Source: Tolypocladium sp. Sup5 PDA-1
Taxonomy: Eukaryota; Ascomycota; Sordariomycetes; Hypocreales; Ophiocordycipitaceae
Direction of reading: 5' to 3'
NCBI GenBank assembly: GCA_000750105.3
Contig: JPHH03000044.1
Location: 1 to 64,000 of the forward strand
DNA: 64,000 nucleotides
Shown here: piece by piece, positions 42,828 through 52,318 of the stretch
Numbering within the stretch: the first letter of the stretch is position 1
Layout of the letters: each line of letters opens with the position of its first letter
The notes under the pieces: generated by a model
Seen by the model: only the letters and a program-made list of their open reading frames with translations
The model's database searches: none
Told to the model about the DNA's origin: nothing
Translations under genes and position numbers: made by a program

Positions 42828-43628
42828 ATGTCGGCTCTTTCAGAACTGGTCGTGGCATCCATTGCGGGGCCCTCAACGCAGCACAGATCCCCTGTGTCCT
42901 CTGGGGCCACCCTCTTCTGATCGTCCATGGCGTCCCATCAATCATCAGCGTAAGTATCTCCAGCCGTCTACTACAAACTACGCCGTACTGAACATGCCTT
43001 TTTATACAGTCGATCGATTTTGTGGTCCCGGACGATTGTTTGCGACTTACCAACGAGGCCCTCAGCCAGCTACAGAACCTCACTCCCTGTCTGGATGGCG
43101 ACACATGCCCCAAGAGCCCTGAACACGCCGCCGCCGGCATTTCACATCCACATCAAGGCCACAGAAGTCGCAGTGGGCATCTACCCACAGTCTGAGACGC
43201 TCTGGTTCTTACCACCGATCGACGACTCTCTCCTGCACCCGACGAAGCTCGGCCTCCCCTCGCACTTTGCCCTTGCGTCTGACCAGACCGTTTTCCCACC
43301 CTGGCGGCCAGGTCGTGGCGCTGGTGTCTTCAAGTCTGCCCAGGATCCCGTCATCGCTCCTAGGTCCCACATCTTGCTCGAGGCCTTTCTGCGTCTGTAT
43401 GCGCGCGACGTCGGGAAGCGCACAGGGTCCTTTGGCATGGCCATGATTGCATACATGGAGGAGTACGTCGACGACGACGGGTTTTTAGATGCGAGCCTGC
43501 TCCCGGAGCCTCTCGGTGCGTTTTACGAAGAGCTGAGGGTGGGCGATAAGCCGGTTCGTCAATGGACGAAGGAGCTGATGGGTGCTCTTGGGGTGCCGGA
43601 TGAGGACTCGGACGACGATCTCTACTGA
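42828..43628 (+). pseudogene. Frameshifted nucleotidyltransferase-like hypothetical gene
   Basis: The ATG at 42828 gives MSALSELVVASIA. The coherent continuation (ALNAAQIPCVLWGHPLL) lies in another frame, so there is an indel near 42865-42875. A good intron, 42950-43009 (GTAAGT...ATACAG), joins PSIIS to SIDFVVPDD. A second frame change near 43118-43130 is needed to enter the 160-codon C-terminal part (PPPAFHIHIK, SETLWFLPP, VFPPWRPGRG, HILLEAFLRLYARD, EEYVDDDGFLD) ending at 43628. Block order and the VLWG...DFVV pattern resemble the gene at 4.6-5.6 kb and suggest a nucleotidyltransferase-like fold. Without the two corrections only a short product or the C-terminal half could be made. It could also be sequencing error, but two errors in 300 bp is less likely than decay. 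It is convergent with metallophosphoesterase copy 2. Confidence 0.65.
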
Positions 43629-43848
43629 CAGACTACGCCCGGTTCCTTATTTTTTGAGTTGTGACGATAGAAGTGCTGCCTCCGCAAGCCTAGCTGCAAG
43701 TAGCGACAGCTTGGGCAAAAGACCTTTGTTTTTGGAGCTACCGCGCTGCCTTGCGCCGCTGCCACCAAGAAAAGCACTCACCCAGTACGAAGTTCGAAGT
43801 ACTGGCTTACAAGATGATTGATCGACTCTCCCCTCGCTTGCCCGTGAC

Positions 43849-44655
43849 TCAGACGTCAACCGTTTTCTCGCCGTCGTAGCCCTCGGCCTGGGCAAAGTAA
43901 TACCCCCTCTGATTCGCAAGCAACCTCAACGGCCCAGCCCCATCTCCTCTATTGACTGAAAAGTCGCAGTTGTAGTGCGTGTGCCCAAATGCCCAGACCT
44001 TAACCCTGTCACTCTTGAAGCATGCCTCATCGGACAAGTCCGTTGAGAAGCCGCTCGTGATTGGACTGCCCGCGTGCCTCGGCTCGGCGGCACGAGGGTC
44101 TTGCGATGGGCTCCAGTGCGTAAATATCATGATCTTGGCGTCGGAGGCGGTCTGCTCGAGGTGTGCGACGTATGCGTTGAGCCAGGCAACGTCCCGCCGG
44201 TGCGCCGCGTTGTGCGCGTCGACGTCCCAGTCGGTGGTCTGGAAGAAGTCGTTGAGGCCGAGACTAACAGCCATGTGACTCTTGGCCGGGACCAAGGAGA
44301 AGAGGCTGCAGCCCAGGATCGTGACGTTTGTCCCAGGCAACTGATACGCCCCGCGGTCCAGCAAGGCGAACTCGCCCAGCGAGGCATCCTCGCGGACGTC
44401 TAACTCGAAAGCGAGGAGTACGTCCAGCGCTGCAGGCCAGCTAGAGTGGTACGCCTCGTGATTCCCAGGAACAAAGAGCACGGCGCGGAACTGGCCGAGC
44501 TGTTTGCGCAGAAAGGCCAGGCAGTCGTCCTTGTGAGCCACGACGTTGCCGATGTCGCCGAGGAGGGCCAGGTACGGCGCTTTTGGGACAATCTCGAACA
44601 TGTCGTAGGCCTTGGGCGCTTCCAGGTGCAGGTCGGAGAGGATCTGGGCCGCCAT
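43849..44655 (-). CDS. Calcineurin-like metallophosphoesterase (copy 2)
   Basis: Intronless, 268 residues from the ATG at 44655. All metal-binding motifs are intact and in order: ILSDLHLE (residues 4-11), LLGDIG, VPGNHE, FTHWSP and GHTHYNCDF. Long stretches match copy 1 at 7.8-8.7 kb (PYLALLGDIG; VKVWAFGHTH; HNAAHR; ANQRGY), so the two are paralogues. Copy 2 is shorter because it lacks the charged insertion of copy 1 and the N-terminal extension. The function is phosphoester hydrolysis with two metals in the cytosol; the substrate is unknown. It starts about 220 bp beyond the stop of the convergent, frameshifted nucleotidyltransferase-like gene, mirroring the neighbourhood of copy 1. Confidence 0.9.
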   Translation of the reverse strand: MAAQILSDLHLEAPKAYDMFEIVPKAPYLALLGDIGNVVAHKDDCLAFLRKQLGQFRAVLFVPGNHEAYHSSWPAALDVLLAFELDVREDASLGEFALLDRGAYQLPGTNVTILGCSLFSLVPAKSHMAVSLGLNDFFQTTDWDVDAHNAAHRRDVAWLNAYVAHLEQTASDAKIMIFTHWSPSQDPRAAEPRHAGSPITSGFSTDLSDEACFKSDRVKVWAFGHTHYNCDFSVNRGDGAGPLRLLANQRGYYFAQAEGYDGEKTVDV

Positions 44656-45076
44656 GGCGGGTGGTGAGGAGGCTTGATAGGGGTCAGCTGTTGGTTGAGA
44701 CTGGAGACGTTGAGACGTTTGGTGCCTGCGTCAACTGCAGGGAGTTGGTTACAAGGCTGCGGTGATGCTTAGGTAATGGCCATACGACGAGGCGACCGGG
44801 GCAGACGTCCGGTAAATGTAAGATGTAGTAGGAATATACAGGAACAAGCGGGAGGATGGGTGAGAACAGAAATATGAATAGAAGCCCTGCGTTTGACTTA
44901 TCTAGAGAAGAGCTAATTTTAAAGTGTTAGCATTACCTCTAAAATAGAGCTAACTTTAAGGGTGTGTGTTAGATACCTAAACATAGAACTCTGGCAACAG
45001 CTTGTAAGTCCCTGTTCATGTTATATCAGCTATGCTAAATCATTAATACATCCCTTTTCATCAACAGCTGCAGAAA
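44656..45076. other. Short intergenic region with AT/TA-rich patch
   Basis: The stretch 44870-45060 is AT-rich with repeated AGAGCTAA(C/T)TTTAA strings (44911-44925 and 44946-44960). No gene was seen. Confidence 0.5.
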
Positions 45077-46144
45077 TTACAGCAAGAAATCTTCCGCGTA
45101 CTCCTCGTACTCGGCCATAAAACCCTCCACGTCAAACCTGCCGCCCAGACCCTTCTCCTCCACAACCCTCCGTCCCGCCTCGACGTACGCCTTCTTGAAC
45201 ACCGAAAACAGCGATGGGCTCTTCTCGCAGCGCGGGATGAACAGCTGGTTATCCCCCGTGACCATGGCGCCCCTGAATGCCTGGTACACCACGGCAGCGT
45301 CCTCTGATAAGTCCACGGCGTTGCACTGGCCAAAGTCGAGAAGGAAGAGGCCTACTGCTTTGCCTTGGGTCCCAATGGGAGACATGCCGAGGACAAACTC
45401 GACGTCGTCTGCGTTGATGCCTGCCCCCCAGTGCATCAAGGCGTATGCTTTGCCCATGGAGGCAGCTAGGCTCTGCGTGTCCAAGTGCAGGTCCTGCATG
45501 GCCGCCAAATAAAGCGGGAAATTGTTCAAGGAGAAGTTTTCCCCCGTGGACGGGGAAGATGCGGCATGTCGTCCAAGGTAAGGCCGTACGAGGAAGTTTT
45601 TGTTCCGGGTATTGGACAAAATGCCCTGGATGGCTGCTTCGTCCAGTCGTCCGTGGTCTGGATGGAAACGCGTGACGAATACCCGTCGCATCCCGTCCGG
45701 AAGCGGCCGAATCTTCTCCATCTGAATCGCATTCGTCCGAGTGCGGTATTCACCCGGGAAATGGTCCAGCCTACCGGCCCAAAAGCCGTCGTCCGATGCG
45801 AGGATCATCTCGCTGAGGAGGCGAGGCACTCGCACGGCGCACCCAACCGCCCTCGCATATCCGTCAAAGGCGGACGTGACCTGCCTGTGCATCTCTCGCT
45901 CATGCTGCAGATTTGACGAAAGGGCGTTGTTCCCTGGATGCTCTTTCTTGAGCGCCCAGGGGTGCCCGTGCTGCTCGAAGATGGCACCCTGGAAGCCTTT
46001 GCCGAGGGGCGTGACGGTCTGGTGCCCGTAGGCTGGAAGCGACGAGGAGGGAGACGCGGCAATGGCGGCGCCCAGGCGCAGTCACGGACCAACAGGTTCC
46101 GTCGTATCGGCCGTGTTCGTGTTGTTGTCGAGTGGTTGTCCCAT
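45077..46144 (-). CDS. DUF3669-like fungal protein
   Basis: Exons 46144-46090 and 46032-45077 give 336 residues. The 57-nt intron (GTCCGT...TTCCAG) removes an in-frame TGA at about 46083-46085; the donor is weak, but the ATG at 46144 and the downstream block share one frame and no other ATG precedes the conserved region. The N-terminal half has a kinase-like glycine-rich look (TPLGKGFQGAIFEQHG, then WALKK), as in DUF3669 proteins. Further hallmarks are VRVPRLL, MRRVFVTRFHP, FSLNNFPLYLAAMQDLHLD and ALMHWGAGINADDVEFVLG, where the last resembles a catalytic-loop region. The family is annotated as zinc-finger or unknown protein in fungi, and I infer a degenerate kinase-like fold. No signal peptide or membrane helix. 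Confidence 0.72.
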
Positions 46145-47715
46145 GGTGTCTCGTTGATGTCCACACTTTGTTAGACTGCCCCCGTTGCCTCAGATTTCCA
46201 GTAGCTGGTGGGTATACCTTTGTTGCCCGTGGGTCGCTCTTGTTCCTCGATGCTTCGTTTGTTCTTCAAGGATGAAAAGATGCAAGTCTACCCGGGCGAT
46301 TCGCGCGTCTTAATAATTCATGAAAAAGAAGGTTCGATTAAGGTAGGCTACGGACAGGCGAGTCTAACCTTCCTCCGCCTACATCCACACCATTCAGACT
46401 GCACGTGCCTGTTTTAAAAAGCATATATCTCTTAGGCCTGGCAGGTAGTCCAGCCCAGAAAAAGCAGGTTGGTCAAGATGGGCAAAAGTGTGTATTCCTG
46501 GTCTAAGTTGTCCGCCGACTGGAAGCAGGAAAGCTAGGGATACGCCCCTCGGGGCCTTGCCGCCACACCTTCCAATGTGAAGCTCGTTCTCGGGTTGTAC
46601 GCGAATACAGCAAGTCCCGCCCGCACATGGACACCGAATTGTCGGAGGCGCCACCAAGCCGGAAGGCTGAGCACCGCTGATTTTGAAGAGTGGTCTTGAA
46701 CTGCCCCTCCTCCTGTCTCCTTTGATCGTCGTCCTGTCCCGAGCACTTCGGTACTATGGCCGACTCCCAAGCATACGAGGCCAAATGGTATTATGCAAGG
46801 CGTCGAAATCATCGCAGATCACGTCAGACCCCCGATTCGTAGATTTTAAAGTTTTGACCCAAATACGGATCTCGTCTTCTAATTGCTGACGAGGTACACG
46901 ATCGTGTCGATTCGTCCGTTGCCTTGTTGTCGCTTCGTGAAGCCATCGTGAGATACGGTGCTGACAGGTCTTGCTAAATAAACTTAAAATCGGGAACACC
47001 GGCCCAGATTGGCAGGCGTGGCCGCAAGATCTGCATCAGGCATAAGTCGCAAGCTGGCGTGCATGTGCAGCTGAGGCTGGGCAAACATGCAACCGATCTA
47101 CATGTCCATTACAGCCCTATATTTGAATATGCTATCACTCCTCCCTACTTATGCTACTCAGAAGCCAGACTTAATAACCTAGTTTATCCGCTAAAGAACG
47201 GGCTTAGTATATACTCTATCTCTAACTTAGTAGTCATAATTCCTCTTACTTGATTATTATAAATAGACCTCACTTGTGCACACGAGGCTCTCAGTATCTA
47301 TACCGTTGCCTCTGATAAAGCGGCAATAATATCTATCCTTAGTGACATCTCTAGTGGGTGCCTGTAACATAGCTTCTGAATTCGACACTGTTTCTTATGT
47401 GCCATCATCAATCCTTTGCCTAAATCTAGCACTAAACTCTCGAATCAAACTTATAATATTTCTAAGGTTTCCTAGGAGGAGCTGTGCCCTCGTTCTCGAG
47501 TCGCTGCCCCTATCACGGATCATAATGTTACTTACGCAAATGGCAAGCTGGTGGCGGTTTCCAACAAAAGAAAATACATGGTTAAATTTGCAAGGACAAG
47601 ATCCAGATACTTGGCTCGTTCTTTACTTGCACGGCACAAGTCATGTCGATGGAGAGCGGGGGTGCTATCATATTGCCAGACTCTGTGTATGTAAATACTA
47701 GGTAGCTTGATAATC
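46145..47715. other. 1.6-kb region including a TA-rich island
   Basis: No gene is supported. From about 47000 to 47560 the sequence turns AT-rich with many TA dinucleotides (for example CTTAGTATATACTCTATCTC), unlike the GC-rich flanks. This composition is expected of RIP-mutated transposon remnants, although no transposon protein can be read. Confidence 0.5.
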
Positions 47716-48501
47716 CTAAGTCGCCTCAAACGGGCCCCTCGCCATTGAATCCTTGCGGCTCTTCCCCAGTCCAACAACTGCATGTGCCCCGGTCACGACT
47801 TCCTCACCACCATGGGGCCCACCTTTTAAACCCTTGATGCTCTTCCACTCAAACAACAGTGCTGGAACAATGCTGAAGCATGATATCGCCACCCCTACAT
47901 AAAACGTCGTCACGATGCTCTTGTTGTACTGCTCCAGGACGGCTGGAAGCATCGCCTTGGGAACGTGTGTTCTCACATCCGTGGCGCCAGCGTGAGCAAG
48001 CAGTTGAGCATTGTTGTCGCCGATAACCGTAGCCAGATTCTTTACCAGCTCCCGAATGAAGACGTTCTGTGCCGCACAGACGAATACAGACCCGCCGAGC
48101 TGCTGTGCGAAGAACATGAGCGACGCGCCCACGGGCACATCCTCAGCCTCGAGGATGACTTGCGCTGCCATGCCGGACTGCTGCATGCCTAAGCCCATGC
48201 CGAGACCAGCGAGCACCTGGTAGCCAATCCACTCCGCTCGGCCGCTGTCGACTCGCAGAGTGGTGAGCAGACCAGCTCCTATGCTCATCAAGATAAAACA
48301 GGCGATGATGCATGGAACGTAGTAGCCGACGGAGCTGACGAAGCCTCCAGCGATGATACTGGCGACAACAAGGGCCAGCACAAAAGCCAGACCACGGATG
48401 CCGCTTTGCAGGGCGTCGACGCCATCAATAACCTGGAACCAGAGGGGCAGATAGTAGCCCATGGACAGCATGACGCCGCCTATGCACGCGGAGAACAACA
48501 T
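47716..48501 (-). pseudogene. 5'-truncated MFS drug transporter (DHA2/14-TM type), C-terminal half
   Basis: The open frame of 261 codons contains the last five to six helices of a fungal 14-TM toxin/drug exporter: GYYLPLWFQVIDGVDALQSGIRGLA, GLGMGLGMQQSGMAAQ, the amphipathic ASLMFFAQQLGGSVFVCAAQNVF helix and a C-terminal basic tail. Full-length members have about 550 residues. The frame extends upstream a little (to RLFNPSCLSGRLHPM) and then meets a stop at about 48555. No N-terminal half with the DxxGRR loop or early helices is found in the next 1.4 kb on either strand. Either the 5' half was deleted or it lies elsewhere. The fragment borders the TA-rich island, consistent with a rearranged region. 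Confidence 0.75.
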
Positions 48502-49937
48502 AGGGTGAAGGCGGCCGCTGAGACATGATGGGTTGAAGAGGCGATGTTGCCCTCAAGTCACACAACGCAACCACTCGATGATGGGGTGGTCAAGTAAGCA
48601 CAGGGTGAGGATTTACTCATCTCTGCAGCAGACCGACGCCCTGTTTCTCGAGACTGATGAAGAAGTGCGAGAAATACTGAGCAGCTTCATGGCAGTGGGT
48701 GGTCGCTCCTCGCGGGCAAGAGAGCGTTGGATGAAGCCAGCAGAAGCCGCATTGACAATAGCCCTTCGTCAAGCCGCTCAGGCGGAGAAAAAAAGGGGGA
48801 CTGAGCAAGGCTGGTGGGATTGATTGCGGGTTGGGTAACAGTCCCCGTCAGCTGATATGCACGGATTCCCTGAACGGGAACCAACCACCACGGCATGTTG
48901 GCAGTCCTGACCTGTTTGTCTGCGATTCCGACCCAAATTTGGCTCCTGTTTGGATGGCCCCCAGCTGCTCGTTGAGACTCTGTAGCCTCTCCCCGTCGTC
49001 TTCGTCGCCCTCGTCAACATCTCCCAGCTCCATACTCCCCTGTGCACAGCTGCAACGCTTGCCGAGCCCGGGCCCGAGCAGGCGGTCGGCTGGCTCGCGA
49101 GATATCCATATCCACGTTGTAGTGCTGGCCACCCTTCAAGACTCTGAGCTCGCTCGATATGACAGTCTCGCCAGTGCCATCGATGAAGGCGTTGAGCTCC
49201 TGTCCCAGCCTGCACATGGCCGTCGATCTCCCGGAATAGCCCCCTCTGGCAGAGACGCAGCTTGAGCCGCCAGAGTACCGCTTGCCCCTATAGCCTCTCA
49301 AGGCTCGTGCCGTGTGTGTGTGCGGGACTGCAATGTGACAGAGAACCGATCACGCGTCCAGGCTACCTTGCCAAACCCCGGGTCGCAGCAGTTGAGCGGG
49401 CATCGTCATGACTTTTGGCCACACTACCGCCCTTGTTTTGACCGCTCCCGGTTCCAGTATTGCCGATGCCGGGAGGAGCCCAGGGGCCATTGCTTTTGCT
49501 TTCGGTCAAGCAGTTCTGAATGGAGAAGTTCGGTTTCCCTCTGCCTCGGAACGGGTCAGGCGAATGAGTTGGATTGCTGTTAGGGATGACGCGTGGAGCC
49601 AAACTTGCCGCTGATGGATGAAGGTGGACGGAGGGACACGTATGTAAAGAGAGAGAGAAGGGGGGGCAGCGAAGACTCGAGAAAGGGAAAGACACGGTCG
49701 GGTGTCTCAAGGTTACTTTAGCCCATGGGTGCTGCAGCGGCAAGTCCTACCATTTGCCAACTTTCCATTCACTGTGACTTGCAGTAACCTGACAACCTAC
49801 GAAATGGAATCACATGGCCGTACCTGATGACGTCTAACACGTTTGATCCTTTTTTTAATGTACAAGAAGCTCCACGACCATCGACGAGTCGCCTGCACGT
49901 TGACCCCTTTATGAGGCCAAAATCCCTCCAACATTAG
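48502..49937. other. 1.4-kb region without a supported gene
   Basis: It should have held the missing 5' half of the MFS gene but does not. A minus-strand frame at 49014-49301 contains a protein-like stretch (RLGQELNAFIDGTGETVI) that breaks frame soon after; it may be another relic. No repeats were seen. Confidence 0.45.
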
Positions 49938-51279
49938 TTACTCGATAGCCCCCTTACCATCACCAAATCCAATCGTTTCGTCTCGCGACTGCCTCAAAAA
50001 CGGAATCAGCGCAGAGCCCCCAGTGCCTTGGAGCTCCTCCCCCTTCCCAGCCTCAAACGTGTCCACCTCTGGCTTCTCGGCAAGCCCGTTTTGGGCGCTT
50101 TGCTCTGCCAACCGCGCGGGGCGGACAATGTACTTGGACACCACGGCGATGTGCCTGCCGCGCCAGGACCGCAGCCGCTCCATGCAGGTTTCGTAGGCGC
50201 GGGCGAGATCTTTGTTTGACTGGTGCTCCTCGACGAAGGCGCGGAGCGAGGGGAGCTTGGAGACGAGCTGCAGAAATTCACGGTGCTTGCCCGGCATGTA
50301 CGCTCGCATTTCCTGTCACTGTCAGCTTTAAAGACACAACGAGGCTATAAAATGTCATCGAGCCCCAGGATCTCACCTCGAAGATGGACTCTTTGCCACC
50401 ACCAGGCCCCCTGTGCTCCACACCCAGCACGTAGTCCAGGAACTGGAAGAGACTGCTCTGTCCTGCGCTGCCTCCGATGCATTTGGCTGCCCTCTCTGAT
50501 CCGTCGCTTCGCTGGAAGACCATCCCGCGTGGCAACCCCTTTTCTTCCATGCCCTTGCCACCGCTGAGAAACGGCCGCAGCTCGTGGTAGAACATGCGCG
50601 CATCAAGGACCGAGTACATCTTGGGAAGGTGCTTGGCCATGCGGACAAACGTCTCCGCGCTGCGGTTCAGGGCGTCTGTGATGAATGTGATATCTCCCGT
50701 TTCACTTGCAGCAACAGCATCGAGCAGCAACGACACCAGGGGTCCTCCCTCGGCTTCAATCAGGACCGGGACGTGGTAGAAGGCGTCCTCGCCGCGAGTT
50801 CCCGTGAATGACGCCTGCGATTCGAGCTCATCCAGTTCGAAGAAGCCATCCTCATCGCTCTTCACGCTGCTCTTTGCCTCCCAATTCCATAGGCAAAGCC
50901 CTGCGTAGCTCAACACAGGCTCCATGCCGAGCCTGTCGCAGACTGCTAAAAACGGCTCCGCGAGCTGCGGCGGGATGGTCTCAGTTGGTGTGCCATCCCG
51001 CGAACCGCCCCAGACGTAGCCATGGATGAGGAAGGCGAGTACAACGTATGCACGGCGCAAATCGAGCTCAGTCGGCAGTTTTGACGTATCCAAAACGGGC
51101 AGGCTCAGAATTTCTTGGCAAATTGTGTGAGAAGATATCAGATTTGGCAGCTTCGCAATGAGGTCGTCCCATCTAGCGTAGTAGCTGTCGCGGAAGGCGT
51201 TCAACGGCGGGGCTGCGGATAGAAAGCCCCTTGTCCGGGAGACGCCGAAGTGGTCGAGGTTCGGAATGTCGATGGCCAT
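49938..51279 (-). CDS. Indoleamine 2,3-dioxygenase (tryptophan to N-formylkynurenine)
   Basis: Exons 51279-50377 and 50312-49938; the 64-nt intron (GTGAGA...GACAG) joins ESIFE to EMRAYMPGKHR; 425 residues. The ATG at 51279 (MAIDIPNLDHFGVS) is preferred to the ORF-extending upstream codon because fungal IDOs begin with this segment. Family landmarks: YYARWDDLIAKLPNL, LAFLIHGYVWGG, PAQL-like PPQLAEPF, FQRSDGSERAAKCIGGSAGQSS with the substrate-side Ser/Gly region, and RAYMPGKHREFL, whose His311 is the expected proximal haem ligand. The end (SALIPFLRQSRDETI) is also typical. This haem enzyme opens the indole ring of L-tryptophan with O2, the first step of the kynurenine/NAD route, in the cytosol. 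Fungi often carry several IDO paralogues; which one this is cannot be told. Confidence 0.92.
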
Positions 51280-52318
51280 GATAACTGCCTGTTTTGAATG
51301 GTCTAATAAGATGAAGGAAACCGACACGACTTGTAGCAAAATTCTAGAGTTTCATCCAGCTTCATCCTCAGGTGTAAGTCAGAATGGCTATTCGAGTCGC
51401 CAATTGCGATCGAGCTATATATAAGCTAGCTGTGTTGTCGTTCTATAGTGGCCGTCGCTGAGCTTGGCGTGCAAGGGCGCCAGTTGTACGCCCTTTGTTT
51501 GACGATGTTGACCACGACCCGTACTCCGTATTTCTCCATCCGAATCACATTGAAGTTCACAACACTAGACGTCATACCTCTATTCGAGCTCCGTACGATC
51601 TCAAGCACATGTTTGCTCAGATATGGCCGTACGTTCCAGGGCATCCGCTTAATTGCTCCAGAGTCAACCGTCCCCGCAAGTCCCACATCGCCGCTCCGAG
51701 CCACGATGAACCTCAAGGCGGGAGAAGTGTTGATGCATCGAGGAGTAGGCAAGCCATTGGCACCTGAGCAATGGATCCATGGCCGATTATCGACATCTCA
51801 ATGCGGGAAAAGCACTACTGTCGATCCATCACAATCTCGGTCGTCATGATTCGCTCGTCACCTTTAGCACCTCAGCTCGTCCAGCCCAGATGCAGGCAAC
51901 TTACTCCGCAGCCAATGCCTCGTTGCTGCCTTGGGGCAGACAGAAAGGCACAATTCACTGTTGTGCATAAGGCAAAGCCAGTGCGGACAGCCCAGTCGTA
52001 CCAGTGCAAGCCTGAGTCACCGGCCTGAGGCTGAGCAAAGCCGTCGCCCAACCACACGGCGACGTGTCCCGCTCGTGCATCCAGCGGTGCGACCATATAT
52101 GCGGCCCTGCGCGAGGCACCAGCCCGCCCGGTTGCGCGGCTCGGGGAGGGTGGGAGGGTTGAAGTTTGCCGGGTTTACGGACTACTATTAAGCTGACTGC
52201 ATGCCTGTCTTGATGGCAACGCTGCCGCTGTTCCCTTTCGACTCCGCGGATAACTGACGATCAACTTAATCGTCTCAAGAGTCCAGCAGTAGAGCGACTA
52301 CCGCTCGCGATAGTCGCC
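51280..52318. other. Divergent promoter region between IDO and AAA+ ATPase genes
   Basis: About 1 kb. It contains the IDO TATA box. The frames at 51.4-51.9 kb are short and overlapping, with no domain. Confidence 0.45.
51416..51424 (-). promoter_or_regulatory. TATA box of the indoleamine dioxygenase gene
   Basis: TTATATATA on the minus strand, about 137 bp upstream of the ATG at 51279. Confidence 0.45.

Noticed and set aside
43020..43628. Complete 202-residue protein starting at a GTG at 43020
   Set aside because: Its first about 35 codons are out of frame with the coherent upstream block; no ATG start exists, so it is the 3' part of a frameshifted gene.
49014..49301. Small minus-strand gene with RLGQELNAFIDGTGETVI
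   Set aside because: Only about 45 codons look protein-like before the composition changes; no start context, splice sites or family recognised. Possibly a relic.
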